Below, piece by piece: positions 17,111 through 25,540 of a stretch of DNA of 56,526 nucleotides. Both the position numbers and the translations under genes were made by a program. Source of the stretch: an uncultured Lachnospiraceae bacterium. GTDB taxonomy: Bacteria > Bacillota > Clostridia > Lachnospirales > Lachnospiraceae. Within the stretch, counting starts at the first letter, position 1. Every line of letters starts with the position of its first letter. Where the stretch lies: positions 1 to 56,526 of the forward strand of contig ONHF01000017.1 in NCBI GenBank assembly GCA_900317555.1. Reading direction: 5' to 3'. The notes beneath the pieces were generated by a model. That model made no database searches. It was not told the DNA's origin and saw only the letters and a list, made by a program, of their open reading frames with translations.

Positions 17111-17461
17111 GTGGGCGTTTACGACTATCATCATGATTCCGGGCGTTCGGACCGTCCGGATGCGCGAGACGGCGCGCCTCTTACGGAAAATGCGCAGGAA
17201 GCGCTTTTCGTAAGTCCGTATAAAGCTTATGTCGAGGTGATCGCGGATTTTTCCTCCGACGGGCGGATGAAGCCGCTCCGCCTGATCTGGGAGGACGGCC
17301 GCAAATACGATATTGATCAGATCCTCCGCGTCGACCGCTGTGCCAGCCTTAAGGCAGGAGGTGCAGGAATCCGGTATGTCTGCCGGATACTCGGACAGAG
17401 AGTCGATCTGTATTATGAGGAGAACGGATTCTGGTTTGTGAGCCGGAAGATGCGTGTGTGA
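17111..17461 (+). CDS. Small polymerase-associated protein, unknown function
   Basis: A 116-residue protein starting at GTG 17111, directly after the polymerase stop, with GGAAGGTGAG before it. The core (about 36-110) reads as a small beta-rich fold with FSSDGRMKPLRLIWEDGRKY and a C-terminal WFVSRKMRV. Small downstream partners of this size are common behind Y-family polymerases in Firmicutes (YolD-like or DUF6504-like proteins). I recognise the context, not a firm family. Likely co-regulated with the polymerase. Confidence 0.7.
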   Translation: MGVYDYHHDSGRSDRPDARDGAPLTENAQEALFVSPYKAYVEVIADFSSDGRMKPLRLIWEDGRKYDIDQILRVDRCASLKAGGAGIRYVCRILGQRVDLYYEENGFWFVSRKMRV

Positions 17462-17522
17462 GGAAAGTTCGGTTTTCAGAATTCGCAATCTAATGGCGGT
17501 TGGGTATAGATGGTAAAGGACG

Positions 17523-18767
17523 ATGGCATACAGCGAACTGATCAAGAATTTTGAGAAAATCCGGGCCTACATGCGGGATTTTTATGTCTTTGGCTTCCAC
17601 ACCCGCAACGACTTTGACCGGAAAAGTCCCCGCAGCTATGACAATGAGCGCCGGAGGATCGAAAGCTGGCTGGGCGATTCCATGGTATTTCACCAGGACG
17701 CTTCCGGGAAACGTGTATTTATTTCCGTAGACAGCCGGGAGACGCGGCATAATCCGCTCTACAGGGCGTTGAAGGCCAAAAGCTTCACGAATAAGGATAT
17801 CACTCTGCATTTTTATATTCTGGATATGCTGGCTGACGGCGAAAAACTTTCCTTTAAGACGATTGCCGACCGCATACAGGACTACTATATCGCGGATGAC
17901 TCTTTTATGCCGGATGACTCCACCATCCGTAATAAACTGAAGGAGTATGTATCCCTTGGAATCCTGAAGACGGAGAAGTTCGGAAGAGAGCTGCTCTATA
18001 GCCGATGCAACAGGGCATGGGATATGGATGCCTGGAAAGACGCGGTTTCTTTCGCGTCGGAGATGATGCCGCTTGGCGCAGTCGGCGCGTTCCTTCTAGA
18101 CAAATATCCGGATTCCCGTGATTATTTCAGCTTCAAGCACCATTATCTTATGGGAGCACTCGATTCAGGGATTCTTGAAGAACTTCTTGTCTGCCGCATG
18201 GAAAGAAAAAACGCGCTGATCACTTTTTCTACAAGGAGAGATAAAGACGGGAGGTATCAGGCGCTTGTCTATCCGATGAAGATATATATCAGTACGCGGA
18301 ACGGCAGGGAGAATCTGCTGGCATACAGTTTTGAAGAAAGATGTCCACGAATGTACAGACTGGACAGAATTCACGCAGTCAAAATGATGGAAAACCAACC
18401 GGAACCGGAAAAGCTGGAAAGGACGGGAAATTGTTTTGCCAGGTATTTATGGGGAACATCTTCAGGCCCTGACCGGAACAGAGAGCTTCAGAAACTGACC
18501 ATGCGGATTCGTTTGGAGGAAGACGAAAGCTTTGTTGCTGACAGGTTGTACAGGGAGAAGAGAAATGGAACCGTAATCCGGCTGGATGAGCATACCTATG
18601 AATTTATAGCCATTGTATATGATGCGCAGGAAATACTTCCATGGATACGGACTTTTACGGGCAGGATCGAAAGCCTTACCTGCACAGATCCGGAAGTGAC
18701 AAGGCGTTTTTATGAGGATCTTCAGGAAATGTATGAGATCTACGGAGGCGGCAATGCTGTTCAATGA
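17523..18767 (+). CDS. WYL-domain transcriptional regulator, first of pair
   Basis: A 414-residue protein: an N-terminal winged-helix region (about 15-60, with RNDFDRKSPRSYDNERRRIE), a second helical DNA-binding-like part (about 95-160), a WYL domain (about 225-300; ALVYPMKIYIS... LLAYSF... MYRLDRIHAV) and a C-terminal WCX-type domain. WYL domains are small Sm-like beta barrels thought to sense nucleic acid or nucleotide ligands and are enriched next to DNA- and RNA-damage and defence genes. AAAGGA precedes the ATG. The stop overlaps the second WYL gene by 14 bp. Confidence 0.85.
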   Translation: MAYSELIKNFEKIRAYMRDFYVFGFHTRNDFDRKSPRSYDNERRRIESWLGDSMVFHQDASGKRVFISVDSRETRHNPLYRALKAKSFTNKDITLHFYILDMLADGEKLSFKTIADRIQDYYIADDSFMPDDSTIRNKLKEYVSLGILKTEKFGRELLYSRCNRAWDMDAWKDAVSFASEMMPLGAVGAFLLDKYPDSRDYFSFKHHYLMGALDSGILEELLVCRMERKNALITFSTRRDKDGRYQALVYPMKIYISTRNGRENLLAYSFEERCPRMYRLDRIHAVKMMENQPEPEKLERTGNCFARYLWGTSSGPDRNRELQKLTMRIRLEEDESFVADRLYREKRNGTVIRLDEHTYEFIAIVYDAQEILPWIRTFTGRIESLTCTDPEVTRRFYEDLQEMYEIYGGGNAVQ

Positions 18768-19668
18768 GGTTTACGGAAGTTACTATAATGTTGTCGCCGG
18801 AATACTGACCGAAGCGGTCCGTGGAACGCTTTCAAAGGAACGTATCCGGGAAATTATCCTGAAAAAGGCTTACATGGAAAGTGGAATATCCATCCCCGAA
18901 GCGCTGGAAAAGGGGGAATGGCCGCTTCTTCGGAAGGACTACACAACACCTCTCCGACATGTGCCGACAATGCCGTTGACTACGCTGCAGAAACAATGGA
19001 TGAAGGCCATCTGTCAGGACCCGAGAATCCGCCTGTTTGACCCGCCGATGCAGGAGCTGGAGGATGTGGAGCCGCTGTTTTCGACTGACTTTTTTGTATG
19101 GTTTGACCGCGATGGCGATGGCGATCCGTATGAGGATCCCTTTTATCAGGAACATTTTAAAAAAGTGCTGTTGGCATTGAAGGAAGGCAGAGACCTGAGA
19201 ATCCGGTATCGCAGTAAACATTATTGTCACGACCAGATGTTTATCCCCGAAAAGCTGGAATATTCATCCAAGGATGACAAGTTCCGGCTTGTTGCGTATT
19301 CTCCAAAAGGAACACAGTATGTGATCCGTCTGGCCAGTGTCCTTGAAGTCAGTCTGACAGAAAAGAACGGGATTAGAAGCTTTTCTGTCAAACCGCGGAA
19401 GGAAATTGTTGTTTTGGAACTTGTTGATGAGAGAAATGCCCTTGAGCGGGCGATGATCCATTTCTCTGACATAGAGAAAGAGACTATGAAACTGGATGAT
19501 ACGCATTACCGGATCACGCTCCGTTACCGGAAAGAAGACGAAACGGAGATCCTGATCCGGGTGCTGTCCTTCGGCCCTAAAATCAGAGTCTCGTCTCCGG
19601 ACAGTTTTATTGAACTGATCCGGGAACGGCTCCATATGCAAAGAAATTTTGAAAGTTGCGGATCCTGA
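18754..19668 (+). CDS. WYL-domain transcriptional regulator, second of pair
   Basis: A 304-residue WYL protein without a classical N-terminal HTH of its own. The first about 110 residues are helical (LFNEVYGSYYNVVAGILTEA...); the WYL domain spans about 150-215 (FIPEKLEYSSKDDKFRLVAY) and a WCX-type C-terminal domain follows. The ATG at 18754, inside the end of the previous gene with CGGAGG upstream, is preferred over an upstream ATG at 18712. The pair probably forms a heteromeric regulator. The next elements downstream are a tRNA-like RNA and a Ro-like gene, so the pair is the obvious candidate regulator of that module. Confidence 0.82.
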   Translation: MLFNEVYGSYYNVVAGILTEAVRGTLSKERIREIILKKAYMESGISIPEALEKGEWPLLRKDYTTPLRHVPTMPLTTLQKQWMKAICQDPRIRLFDPPMQELEDVEPLFSTDFFVWFDRDGDGDPYEDPFYQEHFKKVLLALKEGRDLRIRYRSKHYCHDQMFIPEKLEYSSKDDKFRLVAYSPKGTQYVIRLASVLEVSLTEKNGIRSFSVKPRKEIVVLELVDERNALERAMIHFSDIEKETMKLDDTHYRITLRYRKEDETEILIRVLSFGPKIRVSSPDSFIELIRERLHMQRNFESCGS

Positions 19669-19687
19669 CGGGTTCGCAACTTTTTTT
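19652..19687 (+). terminator. Terminator overlapping the second WYL stop codon
   Basis: The stem AAAGTTGCG/CGCAACTTT (19652-19660 with 19675-19683), further paired inside, ends in a run of T to 19687. The hairpin contains the stop codon. It insulates the RNA gene downstream from the WYL operon. Confidence 0.85.
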
Positions 19688-19689
19688 CC

Positions 19690-19718
19690 ATGATCCGGGC
19701 TTTCCGTTCTGTTACTAT
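19690..19718 (+). promoter_or_regulatory. Extended -10 promoter for the tRNA-like RNA
   Basis: TG-T-TACTAT (19710-19718) is an extended -10 element, with a weak -35 (ATGATC) 17 bp upstream. It directly follows the terminator and would start a transcript near 19725, a few bases before the paired region of the RNA. Confidence 0.6.
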
Positions 19719-19730
19719 TAGCTCAAGAAA

Positions 19731-19840
19731 AGCGTCAACAGCAATTAACAGTCGCTATGTGGTCAAAGCACGGAGAAATCTTTCTCCGAAACAAGGGTTC
19801 GATTCCCGATAAGATGGCGCTTTGTAAAGGTGCTGACAGC
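19731..19840 (+). ncRNA. Y-RNA-like RNA with tRNA-mimic module (YrlA-like)
   Basis: About 110 nt between the WYL terminator and the Ro-like gene. The middle folds like a tRNA without acceptor stem: D-arm GCT/AGC with loop ATGTGGTCAA (19754-19769), anticodon-like arm CGGAG/CTCCG (19771-19788), and T-arm GGG-TTCGATT-CCC (19795-19807) whose loop matches the TpsiC consensus exactly. The flanks pair imperfectly as a long outer stem (GTCA-A-CA... at 19734 with ...TG-C-TGAC at 19837, internal loops). A tRNA-like module closed by a long stem is the plan of bacterial Y RNAs of the YrlA type, which bind Ro proteins and are usually encoded beside them. No CRISPR, leader peptide or true tRNA fits as well. 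Confidence 0.75.
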
Positions 19841-19905
19841 AAACTACTATCAAGAATACTGATTCTATATGGCACCTTGATGAACATGAGAAGGAGGGAA
19901 GAGCG

Positions 19906-21372
19906 ATGCTTGAGATGATGAAGAATGAGGCAAATATCACCTATACCGAAAATGGCGCAGTTACGCATGCAGGCACAGGATCGGAATGTCTGGATATGTT
20001 CGCAAGCATCGGAGCTCTCCGTGCCGAATCCGAGAATAAGATTACAGGGCTTTTTTTGCGTGCCTACGCGGAAAATGCCGACCTCGCGGTGAAGACGTTG
20101 TTCTTTGCGCGCGATATCCGCGGCGGACTCGGCGAGAGGCGGGTATTCCGGGTCATCCTGCGGTGGCTTGCGGATCATGAGCCGGAGACAGTCAGAAAGA
20201 ATCTTTCCTATATCAGCGAATTTGGAAGGTTCGATGATGAACTTTGCCTGTTTGGAACAGCTTGTGAGAATGATATGCTGAATACGCTGCGGGCACAGTT
20301 TCAGAAGGATCTTGAGACTATGTCCGCCGGCGGTCAGGTGTCACTTCTTTGCAAGTGGCTGCCGTCGGTAAATGCGTCCAACGTCAAAACAATCCGCAAG
20401 GCGAAAAGAATCGCACGGTCGTTTGGCATGACAGATGCTGCGTACCGAAAGAGCCTTACAGCTCTGAGAGCGCGGCTCCGGATTCTGGAAAATAACCTTC
20501 GAGAGAAGGATTATACCTTTGCATATGAGAAGCAGCCGTCCAAGGCGCTCTTTAAGTACAGGGAAGCTTTTCTCCGGAACGATGAAGCACGTTACCGGAG
20601 TTTTCTGGAGAAAGCGCGGACGGGCCGGTCTGTTTTGCATACGGGCACGCTTGCACCATACGATATCATTGCGCCGATTGTTTCCGAGGGTAATTTCCGT
20701 TCTTTTTCAGAAGACGAGAGGAAGAGCATGGATATCACATGGAACGCGCTGGAGGATTTTACGGGCGATGAGAATGCGCTCGTCGTCGTAGACGGTTCCG
20801 GTTCCATGTACTTCGGCGGAACGCCGTTGCCTGCGGCTGTGGCACTGTCTCTTGGAATCTACTTCGCGGAACATAATCATGGCTCATTCAGAAACCACTT
20901 CATTACATTCTCTTCGTCACCGGTTCTGGTGCAGATTAAGGGAAGGGATATTGTGGAGAAAGTACGTTACTGCATGTCGTTTGACGACTGCAGCAATACG
21001 GATCTGGAAAAGGTTTTTGATCTGATTCTGTATACGGCGGTAAAGCACGGACTTCCGCAGAGGGAACTCCCGGCCAAGCTGTACATTATTTCGGATATGG
21101 AGTTTGACTGCTGCAGCCATGCGGAAATGACGAATTTCCAGTCGGCAAAAAAGAAGTTCGAGGCAGCAGGGTATGCTTTGCCGCAGGTGGTATTCTGGAA
21201 TGTCCAGAGCAGGAACCGCCAGCTGCCGGTCACAAGAAACGAGCAGGGGGTCTGCCTCGTCTCCGGCTGCAGCGCGCAGATCTTTTCCATGCTGAAAAGT
21301 GACACACTGAATCCGTATGACTTTATGATGCAGGTGCTGATGGCAGAGCGTTACGCCCGGATTACGGCGTAG
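19906..21372 (+). CDS. Ro60-like RNA-binding protein (DUF2828 / TROVE-vWA)
   Basis: A 488-residue protein. The first about 280 residues are helical and HEAT-repeat-like (FFARDIRGGLGERRVFRVIL is the conserved TROVE-type segment); the rest is a von Willebrand A domain with MIDAS motif D296-G-S-G-S300 (VVVDGSGSM) and later DMEFD. Ro-family proteins form an RNA-binding ring that scaffolds misfolded RNAs and, with Y RNA, gates access of exonucleases such as PNPase. The ATG at 19906 has AAGGAGGGA upstream. The Y-like RNA lies 65 bp before it. Whether DUF2828 proteins act exactly as Rsr does is not established. Confidence 0.8.
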   Translation: MLEMMKNEANITYTENGAVTHAGTGSECLDMFASIGALRAESENKITGLFLRAYAENADLAVKTLFFARDIRGGLGERRVFRVILRWLADHEPETVRKNLSYISEFGRFDDELCLFGTACENDMLNTLRAQFQKDLETMSAGGQVSLLCKWLPSVNASNVKTIRKAKRIARSFGMTDAAYRKSLTALRARLRILENNLREKDYTFAYEKQPSKALFKYREAFLRNDEARYRSFLEKARTGRSVLHTGTLAPYDIIAPIVSEGNFRSFSEDERKSMDITWNALEDFTGDENALVVVDGSGSMYFGGTPLPAAVALSLGIYFAEHNHGSFRNHFITFSSSPVLVQIKGRDIVEKVRYCMSFDDCSNTDLEKVFDLILYTAVKHGLPQRELPAKLYIISDMEFDCCSHAEMTNFQSAKKKFEAAGYALPQVVFWNVQSRNRQLPVTRNEQGVCLVSGCSAQIFSMLKSDTLNPYDFMMQVLMAERYARITA

Positions 21373-21655
21373 CGCTTATAACGGCATTGCCAAGGTCACC
21401 GGATTGACGATAAACGAAATAAGAGAGCAGGATACCAAACAGTCTGCATAATTAAATTTAACCTGAAATTTCGAATGTGCTCCCCATTTCTCGTGAATCT
21501 CATGATCGCATAACCGACAAAATATAGTAACATGTAATGATAGAAGAAGATTAAGCCGGTTATGAAACTATTCGCAATATCTGGCACTGGTTAAATGCTG
21601 GACAGGTGGTAAAGAATATGATAAGTGCCGGCGCGTCAACGGGGAGGGAGCAGGT
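21373..21655. other. Gap between Ro-like gene and GPH symporter
   Basis: About 280 bp, A+T-rich in the middle. A minus-strand frame (21396-21587, GTG start, 63 codons, hydrophobic middle) has no ribosome-binding site and no family I recognise, so I do not call it a gene. The last 30 bp carry the GGGAGGGAG ribosome-binding site of the symporter. Confidence 0.5.
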
Positions 21656-23155
21656 ATGCAGTCAGGCAGGCACAGCACAGGGATGGGTTCCCGGCTAATG
21701 TATGGAGCAGGGGAGTTTTTCAGCGGAGGAGCCTTTGTTATCATCAATTCGTTCTTCACGGTATTTCTAATTAAAGCAATGGGAATGCCGGCAGCGCTTG
21801 CGGGGACGGTTCCTCTGATCGGGCACATCTGGGATGCGGTTACCGATCCGATCATGGGTAATATTACAGACCGGACCAGCGCGAAAATGGGCGCGAAGCG
21901 TTTCTACATGCTGATCGGCTCATTTGCGACGGCGCTGACTTTCATAACACTTTGGGTTCCATTCAGCACAGACCGTCCTGTCACAATGTTTATCTTTTAT
22001 GTGGCGATGTACTGTCTGTTTTCCACGGGATCAACTATTCTTATGGTGCCGTACAACGGCCTGCTGCCGGATATGGTGGACGACTATGACACCAGATCCA
22101 GATTCTCCAATGTTCGGATGATCTGGTCCACGCTTGGAGCCATGGTTTGCGGCGTGGTTCCGACACTCCTCATCTCGGATACAACAAAGGCGGGCGTATA
22201 TCTGCGCTGCGGCATTATCTTCGGACTTCTGTTTCTCATCTCCTGCCTGATTACGGTTGCGGGCACATGGGAGCATCACCATGCACCGGTGAAGAACCGG
22301 GTGATTCACAGTTTTGACCATGCAGCGAGCGCCTTCCGCAGCCGTTCTTTCCGCCTGTTCATCGGCATTTACCTGACAGGGCAGTGCGGCATGGACTTTG
22401 TGTCCGGTATGGCGGTTTACTACGTTGACGACGTGATCAACGGTTACCAGAATCATTATTTTACGTATCTGATGGCGGCGCTTGTTCTGGCGCAGCTGAT
22501 CGGTATGCTGATCTGGGGCCCTGTAATGGCCAGAACATCCAAGCGCACAACCATTCTCATCGGCGCTCCGATTCGTATTGTCAGCACGCTGCTGCTTCTG
22601 CCGTTTTCTCATGAAGGCGCTAGCATCTATCCGATTCTTGCGCTGGCAGTCGGGATTGGCATCGGCAACGCGGCCACTTTGACGAGCATTTTCTCGATCA
22701 TGGCAGATATGCCCGACGTTGACGAACTGATCACATCGATTCACCGGCCGGGTGTTGTCTCCGGCATGTCTACGTTTGCCAGAAAAATATCTTCCGGTCT
22801 CTCAGCATGGCTTATCGGCATTCTGCTTACTGCGGCCGGATACAGCGAGAAGCTGGCAAATGAAGGCGCACGGCAGTCGGCTTTTACGCAAAAAGGAATC
22901 TCGATGATCTTTATTTTCATGCCGGTCATTCTCTGTGTGTTCCTCTTTATTTTCGGTTATCGCTTCCCGATCATGGAGAAGGAATTCAATATCGTGAAGA
23001 AGGAGATCAGCAGACGCCGGGGCGAGGACAGCTCCAGCGCGACGCCCGAGGAGATCCGTGTCTGTGAAAGAGTGACGGGGATGTCTTATGACAAACTCTG
23101 GGACAGCAGGAATCAGTGGGTGGGGCATGGACCTCATGCGGAGGAAGCTGACTGA
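21656..23155 (+). CDS. GPH-family sugar:cation symporter (MelB-like)
   Basis: A 499-residue membrane protein with about 12 membrane segments. The start SRLMYGAGEFFSGGAF and the cytoplasmic loop DAVTDPIMGNITDRT are signatures of the glycoside-pentoside-hexuronide:cation symporters, which import sugars or glucuronides with H+ or Na+. The C-terminal tail (about 440-499) is cytosolic and charged. GGGAGGGAG precedes the ATG. No sugar enzyme is next to it, so the substrate is open. Confidence 0.9.
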   Translation: MQSGRHSTGMGSRLMYGAGEFFSGGAFVIINSFFTVFLIKAMGMPAALAGTVPLIGHIWDAVTDPIMGNITDRTSAKMGAKRFYMLIGSFATALTFITLWVPFSTDRPVTMFIFYVAMYCLFSTGSTILMVPYNGLLPDMVDDYDTRSRFSNVRMIWSTLGAMVCGVVPTLLISDTTKAGVYLRCGIIFGLLFLISCLITVAGTWEHHHAPVKNRVIHSFDHAASAFRSRSFRLFIGIYLTGQCGMDFVSGMAVYYVDDVINGYQNHYFTYLMAALVLAQLIGMLIWGPVMARTSKRTTILIGAPIRIVSTLLLLPFSHEGASIYPILALAVGIGIGNAATLTSIFSIMADMPDVDELITSIHRPGVVSGMSTFARKISSGLSAWLIGILLTAAGYSEKLANEGARQSAFTQKGISMIFIFMPVILCVFLFIFGYRFPIMEKEFNIVKKEISRRRGEDSSSATPEEIRVCERVTGMSYDKLWDSRNQWVGHGPHAEEAD

Positions 23156-23182
23156 TTCAGTCGAATGAAAGGAAAAACACCT

Positions 23183-23410
23183 ATGCTTACAATCGGAACC
23201 CAAGCCCCGGTGTTCACGCTGCTTTCCGACCCGGAGAAAGAAGTTATTCAGGCATATGATGTCTGGAAGGAAAAGAAAAACTACGGGAAGGTATCCATGG
23301 GCGTGGTCCGGACAACATATCTGATTGACGAAAACGGCATCATCGAGAAGGCGTTTGGTAAGGTGAAGGCGGCGGAGAATCCGGCGCAGATGCTTTCGGA
23401 ACTTGGATAA
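23183..23410 (+). pseudogene. bcp: Peroxiredoxin (bcp) with in-frame internal deletion
   Basis: Only 75 codons against about 150 in thiol peroxidases of the Bcp group. The N-terminus MLTIGTQAPVFTL is joined directly to LSDPEKEVIQAYDVW...GVVRTTYLIDENG, the normal C-terminal half. The missing middle includes the peroxidatic cysteine (TPGCT motif), so the product cannot be a peroxidase. In intact relatives both ends of the gap read FTL (APxFTL and PFTLLSDPEK), which points to recombination between the two short FTL-coding repeats. The frame is kept. Confidence 0.85.
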
Positions 23411-23421
23411 AGGAATTGCCC

Positions 23422-24027
23422 ATGCGGATTATCATTTCTCCCGCAAAACAAATGCGGACCGACACAGACACCATAGCCTGCACAGAGACGCCGGTTTTTC
23501 TTGAAAAGACTGCTATCCTCAAAGACTGGATCAGCGGTCTTTCTTTTGATGAGCAGAAAAAGCTCTGGGTGAGCAACGATAAAATTGCAAAACAAAACGC
23601 GGCACGTTTTGCCGGCATGGATTTAAAGAGCAGTTTAACCCCGGCACTGCTGGCATACGACGGCATTCAGTATACGTATATGGCTCCGGCCGTTTTTGAG
23701 GATGGTCAGGTAACGTATGTGCAGGAGCATTTGCGTATACTTTCGGGATTCTATGGCGTTTTAAAACCGATGGACGACCGCTGTATCACTTGCGTTTTCG
23801 GAGAACTCGTGAACGGAAAGGTCGTTCAGAAGGGCGTATATGCCAAGATGGCCAGAGGCGAGATGGTGCGCTTTATGGCAGGGATTCAGGCGGAGAAACC
23901 GGAGCAGATCAAGAATTTTGACTGGAGCGGTTATCAATTTGATGAGGGCAGGTCGTCGGAGATGGAATATGTTTTCGTACGGGCGGAGCGAAGCTCGTCC
24001 GGCGCAGATACGGAGGAATTAACATGA
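23422..24027 (+). pseudogene. yaaA: YaaA peroxide-response protein with in-frame internal deletion
   Basis: 201 codons against about 250 in the family. The start MRIIISPAKQM and the stretch HLRILSGFYGVLKPMD are intact, but the next motif is ITCVFGEL...KGVYAKMARGEMVR. The family segment between them, usually starting GVTPYRLEMQ and running about 50 residues, is missing. YaaA lowers free iron during peroxide stress in E. coli. The deletion removes a conserved core segment, so loss of function is likely though the frame is open. The ATG at 23422 with AAGGA upstream is preferred over 23416. It follows the similarly deleted bcp by 11 bp and overlaps the next gene by 4 bp. Confidence 0.8.
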
Positions 24028-24569
24028 GATACAGTAAACGCATCACTCTGAAAGACGGCCGCCCCTGCACCATGCGCAACGGAACCGAACAGGATGGGAA
24101 GGCTGCTCTGGACAATTTTGTTTTGGCGCATAGACAGACGGACTACCTCCTTTCCTATCCGGATGAATCGGATAAAACGGCTGAACAGGAAGCACAGTTT
24201 TTGAAAGACAAAGCAGACAGCCCGGACGAAGCTGAAATCCTTGCGATAGTAAACGGTGCTGTTGCCGGAACTGCAGGAATCAACCCGGTTGGCAGCAGAT
24301 ACAAAATCCGGCACAGAGCCGAGTTCGGGATCAGCGTTGACAAGGCATACTGGGGGCTCGGCATCGGCCGCGCGCTGCTGGAGGCATGCATTGCGTGTGC
24401 GAAGGAAGCCGGATATGAACAGATGGAGCTCGAGGTAGTCGCGGAGAACCGCAGGGCAATCGAGCTGTATAAAAAGGCCGGCTTTGTGGAATTCGGGAGA
24501 AATCCCAAAGGGTTTAAATCGCGCCTGAGCGGTTATCAGGAAGTCGTTTATATGATGCTCGAATTGTAA
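24024..24569 (+). CDS. GNAT-family N-acetyltransferase
   Basis: A 181-residue acetyltransferase with the A-motif GISVDKAYWGLGIGRALLEA (acetyl-CoA pyrophosphate loop) and C-terminal NRRAIELYKKAGFVEFGR typical of the family. The start overlaps the yaaA stop (ATGA), so it is still expressed from that operon. Acceptor unknown. Confidence 0.88.
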   Translation: MRYSKRITLKDGRPCTMRNGTEQDGKAALDNFVLAHRQTDYLLSYPDESDKTAEQEAQFLKDKADSPDEAEILAIVNGAVAGTAGINPVGSRYKIRHRAEFGISVDKAYWGLGIGRALLEACIACAKEAGYEQMELEVVAENRRAIELYKKAGFVEFGRNPKGFKSRLSGYQEVVYMMLEL

Positions 24570-24646
24570 CAGAGCCGTGGAAGGCGACGCAGGAACTGTG
24601 CCATGGCAGCACCGTGCAGGTCAGTCAGCGCCGTGACTGCCAGTGC

Positions 24647-25540
24647 TCATGCCAGTCCCCTCTTGTAAGCAGACGGCGTGCTGCCGTAAGCCTTCAGATA
24701 ACAGCGGTTGAAATAACTGATATCATTAAACCCGCACGAATACGCCGCGTCCGCAATCGGCGATCCGGGATTGGTCCGCAGCTCGCGCCGGATTTGTTCC
24801 AGACGGTATTTGAGTACATATTGTATCGGCGTCGTATGCAGAATATCGTGATAGAGCCGCAGAAGCGTACTGACGCTGATTCCCGCGCTCCCGGCGATGT
24901 CCTCAACCGTTACCTGTTCCCTGAAATGAGTCTCGATATAATCAAGTGTTTTCTTGATCCGCTGCTCGTCCCGCTGTATCTGGGAGGTGGCGGACTGACC
25001 GGTTCCCGGATCGATATTGCGGATCATCCGGGACAAGATCCGGCTCAGGGACTCCCGCACGGAGAGCGGATAATCGGCTCCTTCGGAGGCTCCCGCGAGC
25101 CATGCTTTTTCAGCCAGAGCAAGAACTTCCCTCTGCCATTCGACTTCCGGAGTAAATTTGATGACAGGCGGGTACTTCTGCGTTAACACCGGCAAAACAT
25201 ACCCTCCCCACACAATATCCCCCTTCGCCGCAATGACGCGCGGACTGAATACCATGGCGTGCTGATGTCCGGCCTGCGTCAGAAGACTGGCGGAATGCAG
25301 GACGCCGCTTCCGATGAAACAGCCTTCGCCGGCGCGCAGCACGGTTTCACGGCCGACGAGCGAAACGCGCACTGTTCCCGAGAGGATGACGGAAATCTCC
25401 CATTCGTCGTGCCAGTGCCATGGCACTTTCACAACGGCAAGATCATCATCAAAAAAGGAAATCGGAAAGTCCGGCGTTCCATAAGTAAGAAGTTCTCTGC
25501 CGGTTTCATCGGTTCTGTCGGTTGAATAAGACAGGCTCAT
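24647..25540 (-). CDS. AraC-family regulator with cupin sensor domain
   Basis: A 297-residue regulator. The N-terminal cupin (about 30-115) has HWHDEWEISVILSG, the usual sugar-sensing entry strand. The C-terminal double helix-turn-helix (about 195-297) has VEDIAGSAGISVSTLLRLY and the signature ADAAYSCGFNDISYFNRCY. Divergent from the MFS gene at 25739 with about 200 bp between, so it probably controls that transporter. Confidence 0.9.
   Translation of the reverse strand: MSLSYSTDRTDETGRELLTYGTPDFPISFFDDDLAVVKVPWHWHDEWEISVILSGTVRVSLVGRETVLRAGEGCFIGSGVLHSASLLTQAGHQHAMVFSPRVIAAKGDIVWGGYVLPVLTQKYPPVIKFTPEVEWQREVLALAEKAWLAGASEGADYPLSVRESLSRILSRMIRNIDPGTGQSATSQIQRDEQRIKKTLDYIETHFREQVTVEDIAGSAGISVSTLLRLYHDILHTTPIQYVLKYRLEQIRRELRTNPGSPIADAAYSCGFNDISYFNRCYLKAYGSTPSAYKRGLA

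Noticed and set aside
19754-19807. Possible true tRNA gene
   Set aside because: D-, anticodon- and T-like arms are present, but there is no 7-bp acceptor stem, the T-stem pairs only three bases and the anticodon-type loop is not 7 nt. A tRNA mimic fits better.
21396-21587. 63-codon minus-strand hydrophobic frame
   Set aside because: GTG start without ribosome-binding site, no recognisable family; hydrophobicity may reflect A+T-rich DNA.
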